A stretch of 64,000 nucleotides of DNA from Gammaproteobacteria bacterium. Its GTDB lineage: Bacteria; Pseudomonadota; Gammaproteobacteria; JABDBA01. The stretch covers positions 41,425 through 105,424 of the forward strand of contig JABDBA010000007.1 of NCBI GenBank assembly GCA_013288885.1, given 5' to 3'. The notes below the pieces were generated by a model. The model saw only the letters and a list, made by a program, of their open reading frames with translations, was not told the origin of the DNA and did not search any database. This document shows positions 49,433 to 58,338 of this stretch, piece by piece; position 1 is the first letter of the stretch; each line of letters begins with the position of its first letter. The position numbers and the translations under genes were made by a program.

Positions 49433-50875
49433 GTGTTAGGCACATTTGTAGGCAGAAAACCTGAACTTAAGCAATTAAGTTTATTGCTAAAAAAGAAAAC
49501 TGCTAGTTTAGTAGTCATCAAGGGCAGGCGTCGTATTGGTAAAAGCCGTCTCATCGAAGAATTTGGTATCCCTATGAAATTGTATACATTTTCTGGGGTA
49601 TTTCCAACCGAAAAAACCACCTGTGAAAGCCAATTATTAGAATTTGGCTGGCAGCTAGGGAAAGCTTTAGGTCAACCTGCATTTAATGATAACAATTGGA
49701 ATGATTTATTTTTGCGATTAGCACGACATACCAGTAAAGGGCGGGTAATAATTTTATTAGATGAAATTTCCTGGATGGGCTCTCTAGACCCCGAATTCCT
49801 TGGTAAATTAAAGAATGCTTGGGATTTAGAATTTAAAAAAAACCCACAATTAATATTAGTACTATGTGGCTCAGTATCAGCGTGGATCGAAAAAAACATA
49901 TTAAGCAGCGCAGGATTTTTAGGGCGGATTTCATTGAATTTAACTCTAGAAGAATTGCCTTTGCATGACTGTAACCAATTTTGGATGGAAACGGGTAAGA
50001 ATATCTCTATATATGAAAAATTTAAAATTCTTTCAGTAACTGGTGGTATACCAAAATATCTCGAAGAAATTCAACCAGATTTATCCGCAGAAGAAAATAT
50101 TAAAGGTTTATGCTTCAATCGTTCAGGATTATTATTTAATGAATTCGATCAAATATTCACTGATATTTTTTTAACGCGCAGTGAAATTTATAAGCGCATT
50201 GTTCAAGCTATTTCTAATGGGAGGTATGATAATGAAGAAATTTATAAGAATATTAAAGTAGAAAAAAGTGGTCTAATTAGCGAATATCTTGATGATTTAG
50301 TAAAATCAGGTTTCATTCGACGTGATTTTACTTGGAAGATAAAAAGCGGCAGCACGGCGAAATATAGTCACTATCGCATTAGTGATAACTACTTGCGATT
50401 TTATTTGAAATATATTGCTCCTAATAAAGAAAAAATAGAACGGGATAGCTTTATTGAAAAATCTTTATCTATTCTACCTGGTTGGGAAGGTACAATGGGA
50501 TTACAATTTGAAAATCTTGTATTAAATAATCGCAAAAAAATCATAGAAATATTACGAATTAATCCAGACGACGTAGTTTATGATAACCCATTTTTTCAAA
50601 ATAAAACGGCTCGCCAGGAAGGCTGTCAAGTGGATTATATGATCCAAACCCGATTCGATACACTTTATGTTTGTGAGATAAAATTTTCGAAATATCCTAT
50701 AAAAAAAGATATCATTTCAGAGATACAAGAAAAAATTCGCCGTATTAAAGCACCACGCCATATTTCACGTCGCCCAGTATTAATTCATGTTAACGGTGTA
50801 ACTAACGAAGTCATCGATAGCCGTTATTTTTCTGACATTATCGATTTTAGTCAGTTATTTGACGGAAAAATCTAA
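49433..50875 (+). CDS. Archaeal-type ATPase with C-terminal nuclease-like (DUF234-type) domain
   Basis: 480 residues. The N-terminal P-loop ATPase has FVGRKPELKQL, Walker A KGRRRIGKSRL near residue 32, Walker B VIILLDEISWM near 105, and the CGSVSAWIEKNIL sensor region. A winged-helix part around 275-320 (GLISEYLDDLVKSGFIRRD) follows. The C-terminal part, from about 350, carries VDYMIQT...VCEIKFSK near 400-417, the D...ExK pattern of PD-(D/E)XK nucleases, as in DUF234. The start is GTG 49433, with AGGT 7 bases upstream. It converges with an integrase gene (four-base overlap). Relatives are widespread, often mobile, and of unknown function; the palindromes upstream suggest self-regulation. Confidence 0.82.
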   Translation: MLGTFVGRKPELKQLSLLLKKKTASLVVIKGRRRIGKSRLIEEFGIPMKLYTFSGVFPTEKTTCESQLLEFGWQLGKALGQPAFNDNNWNDLFLRLARHTSKGRVIILLDEISWMGSLDPEFLGKLKNAWDLEFKKNPQLILVLCGSVSAWIEKNILSSAGFLGRISLNLTLEELPLHDCNQFWMETGKNISIYEKFKILSVTGGIPKYLEEIQPDLSAEENIKGLCFNRSGLLFNEFDQIFTDIFLTRSEIYKRIVQAISNGRYDNEEIYKNIKVEKSGLISEYLDDLVKSGFIRRDFTWKIKSGSTAKYSHYRISDNYLRFYLKYIAPNKEKIERDSFIEKSLSILPGWEGTMGLQFENLVLNNRKKIIEILRINPDDVVYDNPFFQNKTARQEGCQVDYMIQTRFDTLYVCEIKFSKYPIKKDIISEIQEKIRRIKAPRHISRRPVLIHVNGVTNEVIDSRYFSDIIDFSQLFDGKI

Positions 50876-52104
50876 GCGTCAGGGTTGATTTTCTTTTTCT
50901 TGGCCGAGGCGTGGCGGGCGCGTAGTTCAACGTCAATGTATTTATCAGTGATAGCGCTTGAGCCATGACCAGCGTCATCGCGCACGTGTTCGCGTGGGCG
51001 GATTTTTACATCTTCTGAAATACCTGTGTGGCGCAACCAGTGGACGGTGGCGGCTTTGAGTTGCTCTGCTTCTTCAGAAAAATTATCTTTTTGCAAACGT
51101 TGCACGGCATTATCAAAACAATTTTGTACGATCGCGCGTATTTGGCGTGTGCTGCTAATTGCGCCACTACCACGAGCTTTAATAATTAATGGTGTATTTT
51201 CACCCGGGTAGGGCAGAGCTGATAAGCCCAAACTTTGTCGGTAACGTTTTAATGCACCGAGCATGGCATCACTGACCGTTATATTTCGTTCTTTATTACC
51301 TTTGCCCACTGTCGTAAACCACCAATTTTCATCGTTATCTTTTTGAAAATGTCCCATTTGCGGTTGCCAACGATCACTAGCTGCTAATTCTGATACCCGT
51401 AAATACATGCCATAAAGTGCATTCATTATAAATAATGAACGCTCGTGCTCAACAGGGTTTTGTGTTGCTAAAATTTCCGCAGTTTCAATAACATACGCCC
51501 ATTGTAATTCGCTTAAGCGGCGGATAATTGCTTTGCCTTGATGCTTGCGAATAAATTTACTTTTTTGGCGAATTTGTGCAATTGGATTGGCAGCGATATA
51601 ATCTTCTTGAATTAAATAATTATAAAAGCTACCAATAACCGCAAAAATAGCCTGTAATGCTTTTTGTGAGAGTGAATAATTTTTAGGATTAGGTTGATTG
51701 CCCTTGCCATGAGCTACTTTACTCACCGAAACCACAAACGGCCGCCATGCTGGATTAGCTAAACGCGTGCCTTCTTTATCGGTAAAACGCGGTACGTTTT
51801 TAACACCTATCCAAGTCAATGGCGGTTTTTGGCAGAACTCAACAAACGCTTCAAAATCCTGCCGTTTAATTTCTTTTATTGATTTTTTTGCAACCAACCA
51901 GCACCAATGCAGCCAACGTTCGATTTCGCGCCGATAAGCATTGAATGTCGCCTCGCTACCGCGATAACTGTAAAGAAATTGGCAAGCGTGCAAATAATCA
52001 TTTTTAAATTGTTGATCGGTGGTGGCGGGAAGATCATCACCTTTGGATAAATTTTCCAAAGTGTCGAAGAGGGGAGTGGGGGAATTAAGAGTTGTGACTG
52101 GCAT
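50872..52104 (-). CDS. Tyrosine recombinase/integrase
   Basis: About 410 residues. It has an N-terminal SAM-like core-binding domain (roughly 50-170) and a C-terminal catalytic domain. The catalytic set appears complete: Arg in GMYLRVSEL near 232, Lys in the VGKGNKER hairpin, HWLRHT near 354, His in DAGHGSS near 377, and Tyr in TDKYIDVE near 387. It is longer than XerC/XerD. I start it at ATG 52104. A TTG-start extension to 52152 would be translated out of a dispersed repeat. No att-site duplication, excisionase or phage gene is visible beside it, so its target is unknown. It could be a remnant of a mobile element or a resident recombinase. Confidence 0.88.
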   Translation of the reverse strand: MPVTTLNSPTPLFDTLENLSKGDDLPATTDQQFKNDYLHACQFLYSYRGSEATFNAYRREIERWLHWCWLVAKKSIKEIKRQDFEAFVEFCQKPPLTWIGVKNVPRFTDKEGTRLANPAWRPFVVSVSKVAHGKGNQPNPKNYSLSQKALQAIFAVIGSFYNYLIQEDYIAANPIAQIRQKSKFIRKHQGKAIIRRLSELQWAYVIETAEILATQNPVEHERSLFIMNALYGMYLRVSELAASDRWQPQMGHFQKDNDENWWFTTVGKGNKERNITVSDAMLGALKRYRQSLGLSALPYPGENTPLIIKARGSGAISSTRQIRAIVQNCFDNAVQRLQKDNFSEEAEQLKAATVHWLRHTGISEDVKIRPREHVRDDAGHGSSAITDKYIDVELRARHASAKKKKINPDA

Positions 52105-52112
52105 AGTTAATA

Positions 52113-52159
52113 AATCCCCCCGTTCGCTAACGCTCACGACCCCCTTTTTCAAAGGGGGT
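52113..52159. repeat. Partial copy of the CCCCCTTTGAAAAAGGGGG repeat
   Basis: AAATCCCCCC, then a different centre (GTTCGCTAACGCTCACGAC), then CCCCCTTTTTCAAAGGGGGT. It is a shortened relative of 986-1090 and 2530-2635, placed between ychF and the integrase gene. Confidence 0.75.
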
Positions 52160-52165
52160 AATTAA

Positions 52166-53257
52166 TTACACATTAAACCTAAAATGCATTACGTCGCCGT
52201 CTTTTACGATATAATCTTTGCCTTCTAAGCGTAATTTACCGGCTTCTTTTGCACCTTGTTCGCCATTGTATTTTACAAAATCTTCATAGGCGATCACTTC
52301 GGCACGGATAAAACCTTTTTCAAAATCGGTGTGGATCACGCCCGCCGCTTCTGGGGCCGTAGCACCTTGGTGGATCGTCCAAGCGCGTACTTCTTTAACA
52401 CCTGCCGTAAAGTAGGTTTGTAAACCCAGCAAACTATGGCCAGAAAAAATAACACGATCTAAACCAGTTTGCGTTAAACCTAATTCGTCCAAAAATTCTT
52501 TTTTCTCAATGCTGGTTAAATCGGCAATGTCTTCTTCTAATTTGGCGCAAATAGCAATAACTTGCGCGCCTTCTTTTTTTGCCAACTCTTCAACCTGTGT
52601 TAAAAATGGATTATTGTGAAAACCTTTTTCATCGACATTGGCTATATAAAGCGTCGGTTTGGCGGTTAACAAATGTAATGATTGTAAAAAAACAGTCTGA
52701 TCTTTAGCCAGATCATGGGTGCGAATGGGTTTGCCTTTATCTAAATCTTGTTTCACTTGTTGTAGCAAAGCAACCGTTGCTTGTGCCGTTTTATCACCGC
52801 CTTTAGCCGCCTTAGTATAACGTAGAATGGCTTTATCGACGCTATCGAGATCAGCCAACGCAAGTTCAGTTTGAATGGTTTCGATATCGGCGAGTGGATC
52901 AATTTTACCTGCAACATGCACAATATCGGCTTCTTCAAAACAACGAACCACTTGCGCAATCGCATCGGTTTCACGAATATGCGCGAGAAATTTATTGCCT
53001 AAGCCTTCGCCTTTAGAAGCGCCAGCGACTAAACCAGCGATATCGACAAACTCCATCGTGGTGGGAAGAATTTGTTTGGGTTTCACAATTTCTGCTAATT
53101 TATCTAAACGTGGATCAGGCACTGGCACAATGCCAACATTAGGTTCAATCGTGCAAAAAGGATAATTCTGCGCAGCGATGCCCGCTTTGGTAAGTGCATT
53201 AAATAAAGTTGATTTGCCCACATTAGGTAGGCCGACAATACCGCATTTGAATCCCAT
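52166..53257 (-). CDS. ychF: Ribosome-binding ATPase YchF (Obg family)
   Basis: 363 residues, standard length. The P-loop is [18 protein letters not shown]. The switch and G3 region includes [20 protein letters not shown]. The specificity loop reads IANVDE instead of the GTPase NKxD, which explains the family's ATP preference. A coiled-coil insert lies near 130-200 and a TGS domain is at the C-terminus ([20 protein letters not shown]). It starts 6 bases after pth, in the conserved order rplY-pth-ychF. Confidence 0.97.
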   Translation of the reverse strand: MGFKCGIVGLPNVGKSTLFNALTKAGIAAQNYPFCTIEPNVGIVPVPDPRLDKLAEIVKPKQILPTTMEFVDIAGLVAGASKGEGLGNKFLAHIRETDAIAQVVRCFEEADIVHVAGKIDPLADIETIQTELALADLDSVDKAILRYTKAAKGGDKTAQATVALLQQVKQDLDKGKPIRTHDLAKDQTVFLQSLHLLTAKPTLYIANVDEKGFHNNPFLTQVEELAKKEGAQVIAICAKLEEDIADLTSIEKKEFLDELGLTQTGLDRVIFSGHSLLGLQTYFTAGVKEVRAWTIHQGATAPEAAGVIHTDFEKGFIRAEVIAYEDFVKYNGEQGAKEAGKLRLEGKDYIVKDGDVMHFRFNV

Positions 53258-53263
53258 ATTATA

Positions 53264-53854
53264 TTACGCCTTTTTTTCTGTGGTATGTAATTGTTGAATC
53301 GCTTTTTGCATTGCGCCACTGACAAATTGTGGCAACACCGTTAATGCATCGTGAATACTATTAATTATTTTTTCGTGATCATCACGCGATGGTTTGTTTA
53401 ATACATAATCATGCACGCGATTGCGATCACCTGGGTGACCAATGCCAATACGTAAACGCCAATAATTATTGGTATTAAGACAAGCGGTGGTGCTACGCAA
53501 ACCATTGTGTCCGCCATCACCGCCGCCTTCTTTAAAACGCACTGTGCCCACTGGCAAATCTAATTCGTCGTGCACGACTAAAATTGCCGCAGGTTCAATG
53601 CGATAAAAGTTTGCCAGCGCTTGAATGGCTTGCCCACTTAAATTCATAAATGTTGTGGGAATAATTAAACGACATTCATCATCAGCCAATTGTATTTTGC
53701 TGCAAAGACCAAAAAATTTTGTTTCGGGCCGTAACGATTGGTTTTGTTCGTGTGCCAACATTTCCACCAACCAGGCTCCCGCATTATGCCGTGTTTGCGC
53801 ATATTCGGTGCCTGGGTTGCCGAGTCCAGCGATGAGGTGTATTTGGTTCGTCAA
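53264..53854 (-). CDS. pth: Peptidyl-tRNA hydrolase
   Basis: Releases tRNA from stalled peptidyl-tRNA. 196 residues. GLGNPGTEYAQTRHNAGAWL contains the catalytic His and conserved Asn near the N-terminus. FMNLSGQAIQAL follows near residue 70, VVHDELDLPVG near 92 carries the conserved Asp, and GGGDGGHNGLRS near 110 the last conserved Asn. It begins 2 bases after rplY and ends 6 bases before ychF. Confidence 0.97.
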   Translation of the reverse strand: MTNQIHLIAGLGNPGTEYAQTRHNAGAWLVEMLAHEQNQSLRPETKFFGLCSKIQLADDECRLIIPTTFMNLSGQAIQALANFYRIEPAAILVVHDELDLPVGTVRFKEGGGDGGHNGLRSTTACLNTNNYWRLRIGIGHPGDRNRVHDYVLNKPSRDDHEKIINSIHDALTVLPQFVSGAMQKAIQQLHTTEKKA

Positions 53855-53856
53855 GG

Positions 53857-54570
53857 CTATTTGTCTTTATCTTTTCCTTTACCCTTATCACCAGCAGGAG
53901 CAGCGCCTTTTTCAGGAGCTTTCTGCACGGTGGTTGGTACTTCCGCTGGTGTAGCTGCTGCCGCTGCGGCTGCTTCTTCTTCAGTTGGTAATGCAGCGCG
54001 TGGAATGTGTACGCTTGCAATCGGTTGATCGTTATTGTGCAGTAGCGCAGTTAACTCTACGCCTTCGCCCAATTTAAGATCAGAAAGATGGATTGATTGG
54101 TCTAGTTCCAGTACAGACAAATCAACTTCGATATATTCTGGCAAGTTCGCTGGTAAACAACGTACTTCGACCGTGCTGATAAGGTGCGAAATAATACCAT
54201 TACCTTCTTTAACACCAGGAGCCACATCGCCACCTTTAAAGTGCAACGGAATTTGCATGGTAATTTTTTCTTTACCGGTAATGCGCAATAGATCCAAATG
54301 GGTCACACGCGCTTTGTAGGGGTGACGTTGTAGATCTTTAAGCACAGCTTGATGTTTTTCTTTGTTAATATGAATTGTTAAAATATGCGAATAAAAAGCT
54401 TCGTTTTGTAACGCTTTTTTTAATTCTTTGTGATCAAAAATTAAGGGTTGTGCTGCCTCACCACCGCCATAAAAAATAGCAGGTACTTTGTCTTCACGAC
54501 GTAGGCGGCGGCTCGCACCTTTCCCCTGATCTTGCCGAAGTTCGGCATTGAGTTCGAATTTACCGGACAT
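53857..54570 (-). CDS. rplY: 50S ribosomal protein L25, long Ctc form
   Basis: Binds 5S rRNA. The L25 domain (RQDQGKGASRRLRREDKVPA at the start) is followed by the Ctc beta domain (about 100-190, LPANLPEYIEVDLSVLELDQ). The alanine-rich, strongly charged tail ends KGKGKDKDK. 237 residues, against 94 in E. coli, but normal for the Ctc type. It is the first gene of rplY-pth-ychF here. prs, usually immediately upstream, is displaced by two inserted genes. Confidence 0.95.
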   Translation of the reverse strand: MSGKFELNAELRQDQGKGASRRLRREDKVPAIFYGGGEAAQPLIFDHKELKKALQNEAFYSHILTIHINKEKHQAVLKDLQRHPYKARVTHLDLLRITGKEKITMQIPLHFKGGDVAPGVKEGNGIISHLISTVEVRCLPANLPEYIEVDLSVLELDQSIHLSDLKLGEGVELTALLHNNDQPIASVHIPRAALPTEEEAAAAAAATPAEVPTTVQKAPEKGAAPAGDKGKGKDKDK

Positions 54571-54758
54571 AATATATTTCCTCTAGGTGAATGAATAAAA
54601 CCTTCCCGCTCCGCGACCAGAAGGGGAAGAACTGGGCATTTTACCTGGGTTTTGGCCGGATCGCTATTAAATTTTGCTAATTTTTCGGTTGCGCTTTATA
54701 GGGTTATGCATTATAATTAAGTTAATTAATGAAATCATTGATTAAAGGTAATAAAAAT

Positions 54759-54995
54759 ATGACCTCAGTAACATTTGATACTTTAGCTTATTCTAAAAAA
54801 CTAAAAAACGCTGGTTTTACTGACCAGCAAGCCGAAGTGCAGGCTGAAGCTATTGCAGAAATAATTGATGAGAAGCTGGCGACTAAAAGAGATTTAGAAG
54901 AGCTTTCATTTAAACTTACCTATAAGTTAACCATTCGTATGGGCACTATTGCCGCCCTTATTATAACTATTTTAGCGACTATCATAAAACTCTAA
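54759..54995 (+). CDS. Small coiled-coil/membrane protein (DUF1640-like)
   Basis: 78 residues. The order is TFDTLAYSKKLKNAGFTDQQ, an acidic helix AEVQAEAIAEIIDEKLATKRD with coiled-coil heptads, and one C-terminal transmembrane helix (GTIAALIITILATIIKL). This is the layout of DUF1640/CCDC90-like small bacterial proteins, of unknown function. An AGG ribosome site precedes ATG 54759; the frame's earlier ATG (54729) lacks one. It lies opposite in direction to the rplY and prs operon genes around it. Confidence 0.75.
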   Translation: MTSVTFDTLAYSKKLKNAGFTDQQAEVQAEAIAEIIDEKLATKRDLEELSFKLTYKLTIRMGTIAALIITILATIIKL

Positions 54996-55047
54996 ACTTG
55001 TCCTATCTTTTCTCTGACTTTTCTAGCATTCCCACATTTGTTTCGTC

Positions 55048-55067
55048 ATTCCCACGTAGGCGGGAAT
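55048..55067. repeat. ATTCCC/GCGGGAAT short palindromic repeat
   Basis: ATTCCCACGTAGGCGGGAAT, an imperfect inverted repeat also present at 46326-46345. It lies between the two inserted genes. Confidence 0.6.
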
Positions 55068-55141
55068 CTCGCTCTTAAGGTTTTGTTAAGGTTTTGCTGT
55101 TACAATACCCACACATCAACTTTAATAAGAGGGCGAATAAA

Positions 55142-57226
55142 ATGGCTATGACGTTACATGAGGCAGTTGGTAGGGGTGTTGTTAATTTATTTGACACTCA
55201 GCTAAGAGCAATTAATATTGCGGGGCGTGGAAATGCGCATATTAAGAAAAAGCAAATAACAAAAGAGTTTTGTGAGAAATTAGGAGAGTGGTATCTCAAT
55301 ACTCAACGTGAAATTCCAAAAACTATAAAAGATGGATTAGCTAATGTAATTGATTATGATGCAACAATTGATGATAAATTAGAAGATCTTACCCATGAAA
55401 GCATTAAACGTTCAATAGATTTCATAAAGCAACAGACGGCACAAGATTTTCTTCATGATACATTGCCATTGCCACTCAAAAATTTTGTTACCGCTGAATT
55501 GATTCAAAAATATAATAATGCGGTAAAAAATTATCCAATATATATATTTTGTTATGCAGCTAAATTATTACAGGACGAGGATAAAGATCATTTATCTAAA
55601 AACATTTTTAGGCGTTTTCAGGATGCCAAAGATGAAGCTGAACGGGCACAAATATTAGATGATGCTGCCAAATTGCTTATAGCAAAAGGATTATCACCAG
55701 AACATCCTAAATTATTAGCCGCTCAAAATGCCCTTCTGCAGTACAGAAATCCTGCACCTTATGAAACTAAGGCAGCTCAAGATCCAAAATTTCCAACAAC
55801 AAAAAAAACTAGTGAGCATATGGATAAAATTGCACGGTCATCTAAAAACCTAGTGTTTCCACAACCTGCCCCTTCAATAGCGCCAGTATCACCATTCGCT
55901 CCTATTCTTAAAATATTAAATCAAATAAATGAATTGGTTATTGGTAAGCAAATAGGAACTTGGGAACAAGATAAAAATGAGGCCAATACCGCAATATTCA
56001 AATGTGATACTGCATCTATTGATAAATTATTTTCTGTTTTTAAAGAAAATGGTATACCAGTTCAAAAAGCTGATTCAGCAGCAGGAATAAGTTTATTAAC
56101 TATTCCTAAGGCAAATGAACACATTGCATCATTGTGTAAATTAGTCAAAAAGTTAAAGTCAACACTGACAATAAATATAGAAATAAGAACCATACAAATT
56201 TCCCCTGAATTACAAGAAGCAATCGGTCGAGGTGTAGCAAAAGAAATTAAAAAATGCCATGAAAATAAGGGTAAAGAGATCACAGAATATGTGACTTTTG
56301 GGGAAGACAAACTTAGTGAAGAAACTTATAGAGTATTAGGGAAATTTTATCTTGACACACCTATAGTAAATGACAAACTTACCGTTCCAGACGATTTACA
56401 AGAAAAATTAAGACCTCTATGGGTAGTTGGTAAAAAAGTAGTAAGACCAAGCCAATCGAGCGAATTAGAAGATGGATTAAGTAAAACTTATCTAGGTAAA
56501 TTATTATCCACAAAAACCAATGAATCTTTCAAAGGTGCCCAAAAGTATACTTGGGGAGATGTTATGACCATTATTCCTTGTGGAATATTTTTTTATGCAG
56601 CCTCTCTTTTATTAACAAAAGCTAGGAAGGAAGCCGATATGGATTTTTATCGTCAATATGAACTTATAGACAATAAGTTTTATATTGATCAATCTATTGA
56701 TCTTCTCGAATACAGAAGGAGTATGCTTGATATGGTGGAAAAAACGATTCAATGTTTTGCAGATTACGGATTAATTTATCAACACGAAAAAATATCGAAT
56801 ATAAAAAAAATACTGTGTGGGGAGCTTTCTTTTCCCTCATCAGAAACTCAAAAAAAACAAACAACCAAGGATAATGCCCCACCAGCAAAACCCACTGCTA
56901 AAGCTGCGAGTAGTTTAGCAACATTCCTCAAACCAGCTCAGGTAATACCCGATACAGATAAACCAAAACCCAATAATGCCCCACCCGCAAAGCCTGCTGC
57001 TAAAGCCGGTGCTGGTATGTTCGCGGGATTGCAAGGTGGTTTCTGGAAAAATAAGCCTAGCCCAACAGCAACCCCAAAACCTCCATCAGCACCCGCTCAA
57101 ACTCCAGCAAAAAAACCTTCGGACATGTTTGGCGGACTTAACAAGCATGCTTTAGCAAAAGCATTTGGTGGGGGGAAGAAACCTGAGGCTCCCAAGTCAG
57201 CGAGTGTTAAACCTCCAGCGCTTTAA
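55142..57226 (+). CDS. Unknown 694-residue protein with twofold internal repeat and proline-rich tail
   Basis: Not recognised. ATG 55142 is chosen for the AGAGGG ribosome site about 9 bases upstream; the frame opens earlier, at 55094, without one. Two diverged copies of a ~140-residue helical unit are visible. Unit 1: LHEAVGRGVVN near 5, KLGEWYLNT near 46, YPIYIFCYAAKLL near 131. Unit 2: LQEAIGRGVAK near 356, VLGKFYLDT near 398, GIFFYAASLLL near 480. A distinct segment lies between them (about 258-345). The tail after ~580 is Pro/Ala/Lys-rich, with repeated NAPPAKP and MF(A/G)GL. There is no signal peptide. It could be a secreted effector or a structural protein; I see no catalytic motif. Confidence 0.7.
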   Translation: MAMTLHEAVGRGVVNLFDTQLRAINIAGRGNAHIKKKQITKEFCEKLGEWYLNTQREIPKTIKDGLANVIDYDATIDDKLEDLTHESIKRSIDFIKQQTAQDFLHDTLPLPLKNFVTAELIQKYNNAVKNYPIYIFCYAAKLLQDEDKDHLSKNIFRRFQDAKDEAERAQILDDAAKLLIAKGLSPEHPKLLAAQNALLQYRNPAPYETKAAQDPKFPTTKKTSEHMDKIARSSKNLVFPQPAPSIAPVSPFAPILKILNQINELVIGKQIGTWEQDKNEANTAIFKCDTASIDKLFSVFKENGIPVQKADSAAGISLLTIPKANEHIASLCKLVKKLKSTLTINIEIRTIQISPELQEAIGRGVAKEIKKCHENKGKEITEYVTFGEDKLSEETYRVLGKFYLDTPIVNDKLTVPDDLQEKLRPLWVVGKKVVRPSQSSELEDGLSKTYLGKLLSTKTNESFKGAQKYTWGDVMTIIPCGIFFYAASLLLTKARKEADMDFYRQYELIDNKFYIDQSIDLLEYRRSMLDMVEKTIQCFADYGLIYQHEKISNIKKILCGELSFPSSETQKKQTTKDNAPPAKPTAKAASSLATFLKPAQVIPDTDKPKPNNAPPAKPAAKAGAGMFAGLQGGFWKNKPSPTATPKPPSAPAQTPAKKPSDMFGGLNKHALAKAFGGGKKPEAPKSASVKPPAL

Positions 57227-57229
57227 ATA

Positions 57230-58180
57230 CTAATCCAAAAACATCGAGCTCACGGATTCTTCTTCATAAATGCGGCGGATGGTTTGCGCTAACATCGGCC
57301 CTAGGCTGAGTTGGCGTATTTTTTTGCATTTTTGTGCGTTAGCTTGCAGTGGGATGGTATCGGTAACGACTACTTCATCGATCACTGATTTTTCGATATT
57401 TTCAATCGCCGCGCCAGAAAGAACAGGGTGGGTACAATGCGCGATAACTTTTAATGCACCATGATCTCGTAACGCTTGCGCCGCTAAGCACATCGTGCCG
57501 CCAGTATCGACGATATCGTCAACAATCAAACAATTACGGCCTTTGACATCACCAATAAGGTGCATTACTTCTGTTTGATTCGGGCCACTGCGGCGTTTAT
57601 CGATAATCGCCATATCAGAACCTGGAATACGTTTGGTAATCGCGCGTGCGCGAATGACACCGCCCACATCAGGCGAAACAACCATAATATTATTGCAATA
57701 ATCTTTATTTTTAAGGTCTTCTAATAAAATGGGCGTGCCATACACATTATCAACCGGAATATAGAAGAACCCTTGAATTTGATCCGCATGTAAATCAACG
57801 GTCAGCACACGACTAACACCTACTTTAGCGATCATGTCGGCAATGACTTTGGCAGTAATCGGCACACGTGCCGAGCGCACACGGCGATCTTGACGCGCAT
57901 AACCAAAGTAGGGCATCACTGCGGTGATGCGCCCAGCAGAGGCACGTCGTAAGGCATCGGCCAGAATAATTAATTCCAGCAAATTATCGTTGGTAGGGGC
58001 GCAGGTCGGTTGAATGATAAAAACATCGCGGCCGCGCACGTTTTCTAAAATTTCTACCATGATTTCGCCATCGCTAAAGCGCCCAACTAATGCTTTGCCG
58101 AGCGGAATACCTATATTTTGAGAAATTTTTTCGGCGAGGGGAAGATTTGCATTACCACTAAATATCATTAAACCTGACAC
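57230..58180 (-). CDS. prs: Ribose-phosphate pyrophosphokinase
   Basis: Makes PRPP from ribose-5-phosphate and ATP for nucleotide, His and Trp synthesis. 316 residues. [14 protein letters not shown] segment [20 protein letters not shown], then [37 protein letters not shown], and the PRPP-binding loop [14 protein letters not shown] near 220. The GTG start at 58180 has GAGG 5 bases upstream and aligns with E. coli Prs. It also uses the pentose phosphates made by the central block. It is separated from tRNA-Gln by a small palindrome. Confidence 0.97.
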   Translation of the reverse strand: MSGLMIFSGNANLPLAEKISQNIGIPLGKALVGRFSDGEIMVEILENVRGRDVFIIQPTCAPTNDNLLELIILADALRRASAGRITAVMPYFGYARQDRRVRSARVPITAKVIADMIAKVGVSRVLTVDLHADQIQGFFYIPVDNVYGTPILLEDLKNKDYCNNIMVVSPDVGGVIRARAITKRIPGSDMAIIDKRRSGPNQTEVMHLIGDVKGRNCLIVDDIVDTGGTMCLAAQALRDHGALKVIAHCTHPVLSGAAIENIEKSVIDEVVVTDTIPLQANAQKCKKIRQLSLGPMLAQTIRRIYEEESVSSMFLD

Positions 58181-58206
58181 GGTGACCTCACTTTGGTATT
58201 TAGTTT

Positions 58207-58236
58207 GGTGGATTACGCACTGCGTGATAATCCACC
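58207..58236. repeat. GGTGGATTA inverted repeat, copy 2
   Basis: GGTGGATTA (58207-58215) and TAATCCACC (58228-58236), with inner ACGCA/TGCGT arms, make a stable hairpin between tRNA-Gln and prs. Same family as 37097-37126. Confidence 0.7.
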
Positions 58237-58260
58237 TTACGGTTTTGTTTTAAGCAAAAT

Positions 58261-58335
58261 TGGCTGGGGTGCTAGGATTCGAACCTAGGAATGCCGGGAT
58301 CAAAACCCGGTGCCTTACCGCTTGGCTACACCCCA
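58261..58335 (-). tRNA. tRNA-Gln (anticodon UUG)
   Basis: On the minus strand: acceptor TGGGGTG pairing with CACCCCA, D-arm GCCAAGCGGTAAGGC, anticodon stem CCGGG/CCCGG with loop TTTTGAT (anticodon TTG), T-arm GGTTCGAATCC, and encoded CCA at 58263-58261. 75 bases including CCA. It lies between ispE and prs, its usual gammaproteobacterial place. Confidence 0.98.
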
Positions 58336-58338
58336 ATA

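Noticed and set aside
52105..52152. Longer integrase start at TTG 52152
   Set aside because: These 16 codons are translated from a palindromic dispersed repeat and have no family similarity; ATG 52104 is simpler.
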